From Rhodospirillaceae bacterium (GTDB taxonomy: Bacteria > Pseudomonadota > Alphaproteobacteria > Rhodospirillales > Rhodospirillaceae), in assembly GCA_018666155.1 (NCBI GenBank), contig JABJAH010000020.1:1-64000 (forward strand): a stretch of DNA of 64,000 bases, in the 5' to 3' direction. The notes under the pieces were generated by a model that saw only the letters and a program-made list of their open reading frames with translations, did no database searches and was not told the DNA's origin. Of the stretch, positions 25,281 through 34,385 are shown in pieces; the first letter of the stretch is position 1; each line of letters starts with the position of its first letter. The translations under genes and the position numbers were made by a program.

Positions 25281-26302
25281 GAACCGAATTTTTCAAGATC
25301 GCTTTGATTGGTCTTCTTACGGTTTTTGCAGCTGGGTCTGTTGATGCTGAAGACCGCAAGGTGATGACCATCGGCGCGTATTCTGTTCCTAATACGCCGT
25401 GGGATTTGAATTGGCAGGATGTCTCGGCCGCGTTCGAGGCAAACAAGGACCTAGGCCTTGATCTTGAATTACTAGTGCGCGGTGAAACCGGCAGTTCGGA
25501 AGAACGCCTAAATTCGCTCCGGCGCAATCGTTTGCAGTTCGTCAGTTCGCCGCTGGGATCTGGCGCCGCGATGATTCCCGAGCTGGGAGTCTTACAACTG
25601 CCGTTCCTGTTTGAGTCCACACCGGAAGCGGATTTTGTCTTGGATGAATATGCTCTACCCCGCTTCCAGGAGATGTTTGATGAAAAGGGCATCATGTTCT
25701 TGCGCTGGACCGAAGCCGGCTCCAATCACCTATTTGGTGATCGCCCGTTTCTAACGCCTGATACCGTGAAGTCCTTCCCCATGCGGGTGCAGACCACCAA
25801 GGCCTCTTCGGTCTACTTTGAAGGCCTCGAAGCCGACGCGGTGTACATGAGCTCAAATGATATCGTGCAGTCGCTGCAGACGGGTCTCATCAGCGGTGGT
25901 GAAGCCGTCACAATTTTTTACTGGATGACCGGCATATTTACCGAAGCAAAGCACTTTACGATGACCGGCCATGCCATCGAGCCCAGTTCTATTCTTTTGA
26001 ATAAGAAATTCTGGGAGAGCCTTTCGCCCGAGCAGCAGACCCTGGTCAGCACCGCCTATCCAGGTCCGAAGGCCGCTCGTAACCGTGTCCGGGAGTGGAT
26101 GACGAAAGTCGAAGCAGACCTTCCCGATCTTGGCGTTACCTTGCATCGCCTGAACGACGAACAACGGGCGGCGTGGACGGCCCAGGCCCAGTCGTCCTAT
26201 GACGCAATCCTCGAGTCGATCGGCGGTGACGCGGAAGACATCTATAAACTCGTGCTAGAGGGCCAAGCCGCCTACGCCCGTATGAAAGACAAAGACAGCT
26301 AA
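25277..26302 (+). CDS. TRAP transporter substrate-binding protein (DctP-like)
   Basis: 341 residues with a Sec leader (residues 1-24, AAGSVDA before EDRKVM). The DctP fold is recognised by RGETGSSEERLNSLRRNRLQFV, GVLQLPFLFESTPEADFVL, the RVQTTKASSVYFEGLEADAVYMSSNDIVQSLQTG specificity segment and the GHAIEPSSILLNKKFW hinge region. It binds a carboxylate in the periplasm. No dctQ or dctM membrane genes lie in the window, so the partner permease must be elsewhere or the protein serves another role. It is coupled to the MmgE/PrpD pair. Confidence 0.85.
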   Translation: MRTEFFKIALIGLLTVFAAGSVDAEDRKVMTIGAYSVPNTPWDLNWQDVSAAFEANKDLGLDLELLVRGETGSSEERLNSLRRNRLQFVSSPLGSGAAMIPELGVLQLPFLFESTPEADFVLDEYALPRFQEMFDEKGIMFLRWTEAGSNHLFGDRPFLTPDTVKSFPMRVQTTKASSVYFEGLEADAVYMSSNDIVQSLQTGLISGGEAVTIFYWMTGIFTEAKHFTMTGHAIEPSSILLNKKFWESLSPEQQTLVSTAYPGPKAARNRVREWMTKVEADLPDLGVTLHRLNDEQRAAWTAQAQSSYDAILESIGGDAEDIYKLVLEGQAAYARMKDKDS

Positions 26303-26455
26303 TCGTTGTCCTGATCAGGGTTGGCGGACCGCGTTCTCGTCAGACCCTGAATCTCCCTCAGCCCCTGAAACACATTAACTCTATGGGTTTGGTGCGCCTT
26401 GCGCGCGCTCACGGCCTCTCTGTCCCGAACCTATGAAATCAACATTTAGTGGTAT

Positions 26456-26483
26456 TTGAGATATTTCACACCATATATTGTAT
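26456..26483 (+). promoter_or_regulatory. Possible sigma-70-type promoter before the Rieske gene
   Basis: TTGAGA at 26456 and TTGTAT at 26478 are 16 bp apart in an AT-rich patch, 86 bp upstream of the Rieske start at 26569. The 266-bp gap after the TRAP gene (26303-26568) holds no other gene, so a promoter is expected here. The elements match consensus only in part. Confidence 0.3.
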
Positions 26484-26568
26484 CGACTAGCTATCTTTGT
26501 TAGCCTATCTCGTAGGTTGAAACCCTCTTTGAATGAACTTTCAGAGAGTCCGGGCAAGGAAAACAGTC

Positions 26569-27564
26569 ATGAATGCAGAAGCCGGGCGTCGGCTCGATGT
26601 TGAGCACACGCATACAGAAACTGAACTCTTTCATCGCACCTGGTATCCCGTCGCGCTGGCCGACACCGTCGCGTCCAACGGCGTCGTGGGAGCAAATTTT
26701 TCAAACGGGCGCGTGGTTGTCTGGCGTAAAGAGAACGGCGAGATCAGCGTGTTCAGTGCCTATTGCCGCCACATGGGAGCAGATTTATCCCTGGCAGAAC
26801 CGATGGACGGCAAACTGCGTTGTCTGTTCCACCATTGGTCCTACGACGAGTCGGGGCAATGTGCAGATATTCCCTGTGCTAACAGCGTACCCGGATCAGC
26901 GAATCTGTTTCAGTATCCGGCGGAAGAAAAACACGGTCTGATCTGGGTCTTCAACGGCGAGTCACCCGAATTTCCGGTGGCTGAGCTTGCTGATGAGGCG
27001 GACACCGAGGTTATCTCTGAAGCGCGCTACATGGGGCACATCAAATGTCCGGCCTGGGTGCTGAAATTGAACACGCTGGATGTTCAGCATACCCGTGCGT
27101 TGCATAACCAAGACATTGTCGAGTACCCCAACATCTCCCTGAACGATAACGGTGTGATGGATTTTGATTACGTTGTCCGCGACAAAAAAATTGGGCTGTT
27201 CTCGGTTACCGGTCATTACTTCGGTCCGAATTGTATCGCTCTTGCAGGAACAATGGAGTCTGGCGCCCTCAATTACGTCGTGTCGGCTGGTACGCCCGTG
27301 CCACAAGGCGGGCACGACCTCTTCGTAAGCCTTGGTATTCCATTGACGTGTAACGGGGTATCCATGAGCCGCGAGGAAGGTGAGGAGCATCTTGCGAATC
27401 TCTGGACTTTGTACTTAAGGCTGTTTGATGAGGACCTTGAGATTATCAACTCAATGCGGTTCCGATTTGATCATCTCATAGGTGAAGACAAATACATGAA
27501 ACGCGTTGCCGACTACGCCAAGGCGTTTCCTATTGGCAATCCGGGGTCCGCCTTTATTTCGTAA
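26569..27564 (+). CDS. Rieske non-haem iron oxygenase, copy 1
   Basis: 331 residues. The Rieske [2Fe-2S] ligands are C66-x-H68 (YCRHMGADL) and C85-x2-H88 (CLFHHWSYD). The mononuclear iron site follows the D-x2-H-x4-H pattern, D171-H174-H179, in LDVQHTRALHN. It belongs with single-component alpha oxygenases that demethylate or hydroxylate aromatics or sterols. It needs an electron-transfer partner; none adjoins it, though a 2Fe-2S ferredoxin gene lies at 62804. The ATG at 26569 follows CAAGGA, and the ATG at 26533 is less likely. A paralogous type is at 56111-57253. Confidence 0.85.
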   Translation: MNAEAGRRLDVEHTHTETELFHRTWYPVALADTVASNGVVGANFSNGRVVVWRKENGEISVFSAYCRHMGADLSLAEPMDGKLRCLFHHWSYDESGQCADIPCANSVPGSANLFQYPAEEKHGLIWVFNGESPEFPVAELADEADTEVISEARYMGHIKCPAWVLKLNTLDVQHTRALHNQDIVEYPNISLNDNGVMDFDYVVRDKKIGLFSVTGHYFGPNCIALAGTMESGALNYVVSAGTPVPQGGHDLFVSLGIPLTCNGVSMSREEGEEHLANLWTLYLRLFDEDLEIINSMRFRFDHLIGEDKYMKRVADYAKAFPIGNPGSAFIS

Positions 27565-27654
27565 CCCGGCCCTTTGCGTCCGCACCATCGGTGCTGGCTC
27601 TGGCCGCACCGTCTGGCTATAAATGCCCTACCAATAATTCTAGGGGAGGGCGAC

Positions 27655-27969
27655 ATGCCAGCACTTATCGTGATGTTTAATCTGAAAGACGGCGTTTCCG
27701 AAGCCGACTACGAAGCTTGGGCGAAAGCGGCCGATCTACCGACTGTGCGCGGCCACAAAGGCGTCGATGGTTTTGATCTGTTTCGTGCCAACAATCTCTT
27801 CCGCACTGAAAACGCCGCGCCCTACCGCTATGTCGAGGTGATTCAAATCAACGATCTCGATCAGTTTAATCTAGATGTCGCGACCGATGTGCAAAAGCCG
27901 ATCTCGGAAAAGTTCGGCGAGATCGCCGACAGCCCTGTTGCAATGTTGTGCGATAAAATCAGCGACTAG
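27655..27969 (+). CDS. REDY/HapK-like small protein
   Basis: 104 residues with the pattern of the RedY-like HapK family, small alpha/beta-barrel proteins first named from prodigiosin-type clusters: IVMFNLKDGVSEADYEAWA, ADLPTVRGHKGVDGFDLFR, PYRYVEVIQINDLDQFNLDV and a closing segment about PVAMLCDK. The reaction is not established. The ATG at 27655 has a very strong AGGGGAGGG site; the in-frame start at 27574 is rejected. It is followed after 10 bp by an SDR, with which it is very likely co-translated. Confidence 0.7.
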   Translation: MPALIVMFNLKDGVSEADYEAWAKAADLPTVRGHKGVDGFDLFRANNLFRTENAAPYRYVEVIQINDLDQFNLDVATDVQKPISEKFGEIADSPVAMLCDKISD

Positions 27970-27979
27970 GAGAACACCA

Positions 27980-28816
27980 GTGGGACGTCTGCAAGGTAAG
28001 GTCGCGATCATCACCGGCGCTGGCCGCAAGAAAGGTCTGGGTGAGGGCATTGCTCGCCGCTTCGCTGAAGAAGGGGCGACGGTTATTATTACCGATATCG
28101 GTAAAGCCTCAGGCGATCACCTGCCCGCCAATCACATTGGCACCTCGGCCGAAATGGAAGAGGTCGCTGAAGCCATCCGCGCCGCGACCAACGGCAACGT
28201 GCAGACCATGGTGTGTGATGTCCGTTCGGAAGACGCCATCGTTCGCACCATCGCTGACACCGTGAAGCAATTCGGCAAGCTCGATATCGTCGTTAATAAC
28301 GCCGGCATTGGTTACATCATGAAGCCGTTGATCGAGATGTCGATCGATGAGTGGGACGTGGTGCTCGACGTCAATTTGCGTGGGCCGTTCCTGTTCACCA
28401 AGCACGCAGCCAAACAGTTCATCGCCCAAGGCGAAGGCGGGCGGATTGTTAATATCGCCAGCCAAGCAGCGAAGAGCCCGGCGCCTTTGCTGGTGCATTA
28501 CACGTCGTCCAAGCATGGCATGATTGGCTTAACCCGAACCGCTGCGGCGGAACTGGGCGAGCACGGCATCACCTGTAACGCGGTTTGCCCCAACCACGTC
28601 ACCACCGGTCTGGGTGCGATTCAGAACGCCCGGCGCGGCGAGGTATTAGGCAAAGACACCGATGGGGTTCTGGAATTTCGCAAGGCGAAGATTCCGTTGG
28701 GCCGGGTCGGCCTTGCCACAGATACGGCAAACGCCTGCGTGTTCTTGGCGTCAGACGAAGCGGCCTACATCACCGGCGAAGCGATGAACGTCTCCGGTGG
28801 CGAGGAAATGCACTAA
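27980..28816 (+). CDS. Short-chain dehydrogenase/reductase
   Basis: 278 residues, FabG-like. It has the cofactor motif ITGAGRKKGLGEG (residues 11-23), NNAG (about 106-109), and catalytic S161, Y174 and K178 (YTSSK). The long insertion between residues 40 and 60 (GDHLPANHIGTSAEM) is typical of the SDRs annotated as mycofactocin-coupled or catabolic, but no mycofactocin genes are seen. The start is GTG at 27980 with AGGAG seven bases before it; the longer open frame overlaps the HapK-like gene. A VPAGTF-type gene follows 24 bp later. Confidence 0.85.
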   Translation: MGRLQGKVAIITGAGRKKGLGEGIARRFAEEGATVIITDIGKASGDHLPANHIGTSAEMEEVAEAIRAATNGNVQTMVCDVRSEDAIVRTIADTVKQFGKLDIVVNNAGIGYIMKPLIEMSIDEWDVVLDVNLRGPFLFTKHAAKQFIAQGEGGRIVNIASQAAKSPAPLLVHYTSSKHGMIGLTRTAAAELGEHGITCNAVCPNHVTTGLGAIQNARRGEVLGKDTDGVLEFRKAKIPLGRVGLATDTANACVFLASDEAAYITGEAMNVSGGEEMH

Positions 28817-28840
28817 GAAAATCTAAGCAGGAGCACCGCC

Positions 28841-29608
28841 ATGTCTCATCGCACCTACCGCGGCAAGCTCGTCTATCTCACCGACGGCGTCGGTGAAGAA
28901 GGCCGGGAGTTCTTTACCGTTACCGTCCAACCTGACGGAAGCCGTATTCTCCGTGCGCACTGCGAAATGGATAACGACCATCTCATACGTGATGTGGTGT
29001 ATGCACTCGATGGCGATTGGCAGCCGGAAGAATGTTTTGTCCGCCTGACCATTGGCGGAAAACATCAAGGCAGCGCTGTTTTCCGCTTCACAGACACTCA
29101 TGTTACTTGCGATGCCCTCACGGCTGATGACGGCCATCTTTCACAGTCCTTCGAGGTGTCTGAACGGGTTCCATCCTTCGGTGCTCATCCTTTGTGCTGC
29201 GATACCTGGCATTCCAAAAAAGGCGATCTTGTCCGCGGTGAGTCCATTATCGGCCAACTGCGCAACGTGGCTCTGAGTTCCCCGCTGCCTAACGGCGGCT
29301 CCGGGCCGAGCCTATCGTTTGTCGGTGTTGATGTGGTCTATGCGGGCACGGAAGAGATCACCGTGCCGGCCGGTACGTTTAAAACCAAACATATGATCAA
29401 TCAGAGTCTGCGCGATGGCGGTACCAAGCCGCCGGTGGAAATTTGGGCATACTCCGATGACTTCATTCCCGTGCGCGGCCGCTGGGAACTGTTGCACCAA
29501 ACATATGAGTTGGTGGAGTTGTCGTACACAGATCCTGTCGCGCCAAAAGATTCAGACGCTGGTAGCTCCTGGGATCGATTGGCAGATTTTGATAAGACGG
29601 TTGGGTAA
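28841..29608 (+). CDS. VPAGTF-type uncharacterised protein (paralogue 2)
   Basis: 255 residues, close to the protein at 5244-5933: HRTYRGKLVYLTDGVGEEG at the start, then QPDGSRILRAHCEMD, GAHPLCCDTW, PNGGSGPSLSF, EEITVPAGTFKTK and VEIWAYSDDF...WELLHQTYELVEL. It has a C-terminal extension of about 25 residues the other lacks. No signal peptide or metal motif is clear. It belongs to the HapK-like/SDR transcript. The function is unknown. Confidence 0.7.
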   Translation: MSHRTYRGKLVYLTDGVGEEGREFFTVTVQPDGSRILRAHCEMDNDHLIRDVVYALDGDWQPEECFVRLTIGGKHQGSAVFRFTDTHVTCDALTADDGHLSQSFEVSERVPSFGAHPLCCDTWHSKKGDLVRGESIIGQLRNVALSSPLPNGGSGPSLSFVGVDVVYAGTEEITVPAGTFKTKHMINQSLRDGGTKPPVEIWAYSDDFIPVRGRWELLHQTYELVELSYTDPVAPKDSDAGSSWDRLADFDKTVG

Positions 29609-29611
29609 AGT

Positions 29612-30454
29612 TTACGCCGCCGCTTCCTGATCGTCGGTCAGCTCCAGTTCAGGGAAGCGTCCAAGCGTCGACACAAAGCGTGATTTTATAAAACGACCGG
29701 CGGCTTTCTTTGTCGTCAGCCAAGCGATGCGCGCACCATGCTTGTCGTTGGCCAGAACGTTCTCCACCAGCCATGGCGTTACGGTTTCAACTCGGTCGGC
29801 GATGATGTTGAACACCTTCTTCACAGACTCCCAGCGTTCCGGCGCCATCTTGCCTCGGTCGCGCAGAGAGAGGTCCGTGATCACAATGCCCGGACTCATG
29901 TAGCCAACGATCACCGGGCTGTCTTTGGTCTCTTTGATCAACGCTTTGGTGAAGTAGGTCAGGCCGAATTTGGTGCAACCGTAGAGGCTCATGCCATGCT
30001 GCTTCATGCCATTGGAGCCGAAGCCTTCGAAGTTATACAGCGCGCCATGACCCTGCTCTTCCATGCCCTTCAACGCGATCTGCGCGCCATACATGGTGCC
30101 GATGAGGTTGACCGCTGGCACCGCCTCAACTTCATCCTGTGGCAGTCGGCCAATGGGAAAGCGGGTGTTCGACATCCCGGCGTTATTAATCCAAATATCA
30201 ACGTCGCCGCATTCTCTCTTGGCGAAGTCCCATAACGCTTGAACCTGATCGTGTTTGGTCACGTCGCAGGCTGTTCCCGTGACTCGGGCCCCGCCTGTTG
30301 CCGCTAGGCTCAATTCGGCGATGGCGCTGTCCACGGCGGCTTGACCGCGCCCGCAGATCACCACATTGGTGCCGCGCTTTAAAAACTCAAGCGCTAGTCC
30401 ATGTCCGATCCCGCGGGTGCCGCCGGTTACGACGACTGTTTTTTGATCTGCCAC
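29612..30454 (-). CDS. Short-chain dehydrogenase/reductase, trio member 1
   Basis: 280 residues. The nucleotide motif is GGTRGIG (11-17) and catalytic residues are S147, Y158 and K162 (YGCTK). A distinctive central segment reads INNAGMSNTRFPIG; the C-terminal tail RIAWLTTKKAAGRFI, KSRF, is shared in form with the SDRs at 30634 and 34386. The Ser-Tyr spacing is 11 residues instead of the usual 13, another shared trait. It is divergent from the trio member at 30634, with 179 bp between holding no other gene. Confidence 0.85.
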   Translation of the reverse strand: MADQKTVVVTGGTRGIGHGLALEFLKRGTNVVICGRGQAAVDSAIAELSLAATGGARVTGTACDVTKHDQVQALWDFAKRECGDVDIWINNAGMSNTRFPIGRLPQDEVEAVPAVNLIGTMYGAQIALKGMEEQGHGALYNFEGFGSNGMKQHGMSLYGCTKFGLTYFTKALIKETKDSPVIVGYMSPGIVITDLSLRDRGKMAPERWESVKKVFNIIADRVETVTPWLVENVLANDKHGARIAWLTTKKAAGRFIKSRFVSTLGRFPELELTDDQEAAA

Positions 30455-30633
30455 GCGTATGCTCCCATGCCGTGTTGTTTGAACCCTAGCACGGCGGACC
30501 AGTCGCCAGGGGATGTCACCGGGTGGATTTGGCCGCGTGACGGACTCACATCACCCAAGGTGCGCAATTCACTCAGGCTCGGTATGATTGTCTATCTCTC
30601 ACCACACATACACGACCTCTTAAGGACGCATCC

Positions 30634-31452
30634 ATGGCTTTAAAAACTGCCGTCATTACCGGTTCAACCAAGGGGATCGGCAAGGGTTATGCCAAAGCGT
30701 TCCTTAACCGTGGCCTGAATGTCGTGGTTGCAGGGCGTTCCCAGGAGTCCGTTGATGCCGCGATTCAAGATCTGGATGGTGAGGGCAAAGATGGTGCCCG
30801 CACAGCGGGTGTGGTGTGTGAAGTGTCTGACGCTATCGAGGTGCAGGTGCTGTGGGATTTTGCCAAGCAAGAATTCGAGACTGTCGATATTTGGATCAAC
30901 AACGCGGGTTTCGCGCGTTCGGGTGTGACCCTCTTGCAGCTCACTCCCGATGAGATTGAAACCATGGTCCAGGGTAATGTCATTGGCACGATCAATGGCT
31001 GCCAGGTTGCTCTGCGGGGCATGACCGCCCAAGGTTTTGGCCATATCTACAACACCTATGGTGCCGGATCAGACGGCCGCGTGATTCCCGGCATGATCGG
31101 CTACGGCACGACCAAAAGCGCGGCGCGCTATTTTACGGAAAGTCTGATCAGGGAACTCAAGGGCAGGCACATCAGGGTTGGCATGATCAGTCCGGGCATG
31201 AACCTGACGGAGAACATGATCAATCAAATGAAGCAGGTGCCGCCACCGGCGCGGCCCAAAGTCATGAAGCCGATCAATCTGCTCGGCGATTATGTTGAAA
31301 CCACCACGCCTTGGATCGTTGATTGCGTTCTCGCCGACGACAAGCCGGGCACCCACATTAAGTGGCTGACCACGGGCAAGATTCTCCGCCGCCTGCTCAT
31401 GGCGCCATTTTCTAAGCGCGATCTCTGGGCGCGTTATGATTTGAGCACCTAG
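30634..31452 (+). CDS. Short-chain dehydrogenase/reductase, trio member 2
   Basis: 272 residues. The nucleotide motif is GSTKGIG (10-16) and catalytic residues are S146, Y157 and K161. The tail HIKWLTTGKILRRLLMAPF followed by SKRD matches the other two trio members. It shares the sequence INNAGFARSG after VDIWINN. The gene faces an MFS porter at 31625, as trio member 3 follows one at 33009, which hints at paired transport and oxidation. The substrate class is unknown. Confidence 0.85.
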   Translation: MALKTAVITGSTKGIGKGYAKAFLNRGLNVVVAGRSQESVDAAIQDLDGEGKDGARTAGVVCEVSDAIEVQVLWDFAKQEFETVDIWINNAGFARSGVTLLQLTPDEIETMVQGNVIGTINGCQVALRGMTAQGFGHIYNTYGAGSDGRVIPGMIGYGTTKSAARYFTESLIRELKGRHIRVGMISPGMNLTENMINQMKQVPPPARPKVMKPINLLGDYVETTTPWIVDCVLADDKPGTHIKWLTTGKILRRLLMAPFSKRDLWARYDLST

Positions 31453-31624
31453 CCGCGCTGTTCTAACCACAAAGAACGAACGGTGCCCCATACCGGCGAG
31501 GGCTATGCAACCACATTGCGGTCAGGCAGGGTTATCGAGACCAGCCACCCCTATCACCGTGGCTAAGGTAGCCGCCGCTGCGGCCGGCTCTCATGCTGGC
31601 GTGGGTTAGATTTTGGGGAATCGC

Positions 31625-32932
31625 ATGCAACCGGATACATCGTGCCAAAAGCTCGGGCCAATTTGGCTGGCGCCGAGCATCAGCCGTTTCAACTGTGTTG
31701 CCTTCCTCTACGCGTCTTTCGTCAGCATCGCGTTCATCTCGTTGATCAATGTTCTGCAGGCCTACATCCTGACCGAGCACCTTGCCATTCCTCAGGGTGA
31801 GCAAGGCACGCTCACCGGTGACTTGGCGCTCTTTCAAGAAATCATCACCTTGCTGTTGGTCGCACCCGCAGGAATTTTATCTGACCGCATTGGTCGACGC
31901 CCGGTGTTTGTGTTTGGCGTGATCATGCTGGCGTTTGGTTTTGCGCTCTATCCGGTCGCGACATCATCATTTGATTTAACGATTTATCGCTGCATCTACG
32001 CCGTCGGGACGGCCTGCGTCGGCGGCATGATCGGCACGGTGATTGCCGATTACCCACAGGAGATGTCGCGCGGCAAATTGATCGCGGCGTCGGGCATGCT
32101 CAACGGTTTAGGTTTGGTGGCATTCGCCGGCGTGCTTGGTCGGTTGCCAAAGGTCTTCAAGGATGGCGGCGCGACTGCCATCGAAGCTGGGCAATATACG
32201 TTTTGGATTGTCGCCGCTATTTGCGTGCTGTCCGCTGTCATATTGCAGATTGGCCTCAAAGGTGGTCCAGCTGCTCGCCTGGAAGTGCGCATTCCCCTGA
32301 GTCATTTGATTAAGGCTGGATTTAGTCAGGCTCGCAATCCTCGGATTGCGCTGGCCTATGGCTCGGCCTTTGCTGCGCGCGCTGATCTGGTGGTGGTTGG
32401 AACGTTTGTAGCGTTATGGGCCGTGAAGGCTGGAACGGCGCAAGGCATGACGGCGGCCGATGCGTTGGCCCAAGGCACGCTGATGTTTGTGATTGCCCAA
32501 GTCGCAGCAATCATCTGGGCCCCGTTCATGGGGATCATCATTGATCGCGTTAATCGTGTGACCGCCCAGGCTATTGCGATGACCCTTGCCGGCTCCGGCT
32601 ATCTCTCCATGGCCCTTGTTTCATCACCGCTGGATCTATCAGCATGGCCGGCCTTTGCTTTGCTCGGTGCGGGACAACTGAGCGCGCTGTTTTCCTCTCA
32701 GGGTTTGATCGGCCAAGAGGCCCCTGAAAAAGAGCGAGGGTCCGTAGTTGGTGTATTCGGTATCTTTGGTGCCATCGGCATCTTGTTTGCCACCGGTGTC
32801 GGCGGGCGCTTGTTTGATTCCATTGCTCCAGCGGCCCCCTTTGTGATCATGGGCATCGCCAACGTGATCTTGTTGATTTGGGCCGTGATCGTCCGGATCA
32901 AGGCGCCGGGCTTGATGATCAAGAGAAGCTAA
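31625..32932 (+). CDS. MFS transporter (paralogue B of three)
   Basis: 435 residues, about 12 hydrophobic segments. Trio traits: NVLQAYILTEHLAIPQGEQGTLTG at the start, ILSDRIGRRPVFVFG in loop 2-3, LIKAGFSQARNPRIALAYGSAF in the central loop and GQEAPEKERGSVVGVFG in the second half. The ATG at 31625 follows GGGGA; TTG at 31613 is less likely. It is directly followed by the third trio porter (76 bp), and both lie downstream of an SDR in the same orientation. Confidence 0.85.
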   Translation: MQPDTSCQKLGPIWLAPSISRFNCVAFLYASFVSIAFISLINVLQAYILTEHLAIPQGEQGTLTGDLALFQEIITLLLVAPAGILSDRIGRRPVFVFGVIMLAFGFALYPVATSSFDLTIYRCIYAVGTACVGGMIGTVIADYPQEMSRGKLIAASGMLNGLGLVAFAGVLGRLPKVFKDGGATAIEAGQYTFWIVAAICVLSAVILQIGLKGGPAARLEVRIPLSHLIKAGFSQARNPRIALAYGSAFAARADLVVVGTFVALWAVKAGTAQGMTAADALAQGTLMFVIAQVAAIIWAPFMGIIIDRVNRVTAQAIAMTLAGSGYLSMALVSSPLDLSAWPAFALLGAGQLSALFSSQGLIGQEAPEKERGSVVGVFGIFGAIGILFATGVGGRLFDSIAPAAPFVIMGIANVILLIWAVIVRIKAPGLMIKRS

Positions 32933-32943
32933 AAAACGGCCGG

Positions 32944-32961
32944 CAGCCCTGAACCGGGCTG
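32944..32961. repeat. Hairpin between two tandem MFS genes
   Basis: CAGCCC and GGGCTG pair perfectly across a 6-nt loop (TGAACC), 11 bp after the stop codon at 32930-32932. AAAAAA lies before it on the plus strand, so a U-run would follow only on minus-strand RNA, which is not transcribed here as a gene. It may protect the mRNA end or attenuate readthrough to the second porter. Confidence 0.3.
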
Positions 32962-33008
32962 AGGCGACAAACGTATAAAGTTAAAGTTGAGAAACAGGGG
33001 TCTTATTC

Positions 33009-34379
33009 ATGAGCGAAACAACACATCAGGCTTATATCCGACCCATGGGCGTCAGGATTGATCTGGCCGATGGCATCAGCGCGAAGAACGGCTGGACGCT
33101 GATGTACGCGTCCTTTGCCACTATTGGGTTTCTAACCTTTATAAATACAGGGCAGGCCTTTGTCCTCAATGCCAATTTGAATTTGCCCGGCGATGAACAG
33201 GGCCGACTTACTGGTGCTCTGGCGTTCTGGAATGAAATCATCACCATCGCCTTGGCTGCGCCTTTTGGCGTTATGGCTGACCGCATTGGTCGCCGCCCCG
33301 TATTTGTATTTGGCATGGTTTCTATGGCATTTGGCTACGCGTTGTATCCCTACGCAGACAGCGTTACCGACCTGTTTGTTGCGCGGACTTTGTATGGGCT
33401 TGGGACTGCGGCCGCGGCCGGGATGATCGGTATCGTTGGGCAAGACTATCCCCGCGAGTATTCTCGAGGGAAGCTGATTGCTTGGAGCGGAGTGATGAAC
33501 TCCCTCGGTGTTATTTTCACGGCGCTTGTGTTTGGCCGCATGTTCATAGTTTTGGAAAATGCTGGCATGACAGCCAAACAGCAGGGACTCTACACTTTTT
33601 GGGCTGTCGCGTTTGTGCTGGTGATTTCCGCTTGGGTTCTGAAATGGGGCCTAAAGGGCGGCGTTCCACCGGAAGCGAAAATACCGCAGCCGATTAAGGA
33701 TCTGTTTAAGGCTGGCCTCACCAATGCCAAGAATCCGCGCATTGCGTTGTCCTATGCCTCTGCCTTCGTCGCACGATCCGACCTTGTTGTTATCGGCGCT
33801 TTTACGAACTTGTGGGGTTCTGTTTGGGGAATTCAACAAGGGATGTCGCCTGCAGAGGCGGCTTTAACGGGCCTTACAATTTTTGCTATCGCGCAACTGT
33901 TTGGTTTGGCGTGGTCTCCGATCATGGGCATGATCATCGACCGGGTGAACCGCGTGTCCGCCGTCGTCTTCGGTATGGGCTTTGCCGCCATTGGTTATAG
34001 TTCCATGTACTTCGTTGATGACCCGACCAACCCGATTTATTACCCATTGTTCGGTTTGCTCGGCATTGGACAAATCAGCGCCTTCTTCGCGTCTCAGGCT
34101 CTAATGGGACAAGAAGCCCCGGCCAAAGAACGCGGCGCGGTTATCGGATTCTTCAGTGGGGCCGGCGCCATTGGCATCCTTGTGGCGACGTCGGTTGGCG
34201 GCATCCTGTTTGATACATGGATGTTGACCGGTCCGTTTGTCTTTGTTGGCGCACTGAATTTCTGCATTTTCGTGTTTGCTTTCTTCGTATGGAAAAAATC
34301 ACCGGGCATGGGGCCAGAAGAAATCAAAGCTCTGCGCGCCGCGCGGATGGCAGAACTCCCCGCTGCTAAGCAGGACTAA
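33009..34379 (+). CDS. MFS transporter (paralogue C of three)
   Basis: 456 residues. The sequence INTGQAFVLNANLNLPGDEQGRLTGALAFWNEIITIAL is the trio signature, followed by MADRIGRRPVFVFGM. The central loop is LFKAGLTNAKNPRIALSYASAFVARSDLVVIG. A GQEAPAKERGAVIGFF segment recurs in all three. It ends 6 bp before an SDR gene (34386), so porter and dehydrogenase are almost certainly in one transcript. A GGGG site precedes the ATG. Confidence 0.85.
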   Translation: MSETTHQAYIRPMGVRIDLADGISAKNGWTLMYASFATIGFLTFINTGQAFVLNANLNLPGDEQGRLTGALAFWNEIITIALAAPFGVMADRIGRRPVFVFGMVSMAFGYALYPYADSVTDLFVARTLYGLGTAAAAGMIGIVGQDYPREYSRGKLIAWSGVMNSLGVIFTALVFGRMFIVLENAGMTAKQQGLYTFWAVAFVLVISAWVLKWGLKGGVPPEAKIPQPIKDLFKAGLTNAKNPRIALSYASAFVARSDLVVIGAFTNLWGSVWGIQQGMSPAEAALTGLTIFAIAQLFGLAWSPIMGMIIDRVNRVSAVVFGMGFAAIGYSSMYFVDDPTNPIYYPLFGLLGIGQISAFFASQALMGQEAPAKERGAVIGFFSGAGAIGILVATSVGGILFDTWMLTGPFVFVGALNFCIFVFAFFVWKKSPGMGPEEIKALRAARMAELPAAKQD

Positions 34380-34385
34380 CTGTCT

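Noticed and set aside
28841..29608. Calling the VPAGTF proteins heparinase or lipocalin members
   Set aside because: The pattern is beta-rich with a DUF3108-like turn but no defining lipocalin or lyase motif, so the family is left uncharacterised.
20344..34379. Single multidrug-efflux cluster from the three related MFS genes
   Set aside because: The porters are interleaved with SDRs and lack typical efflux regulators; uptake or export cannot be told apart, so no resistance claim is made.
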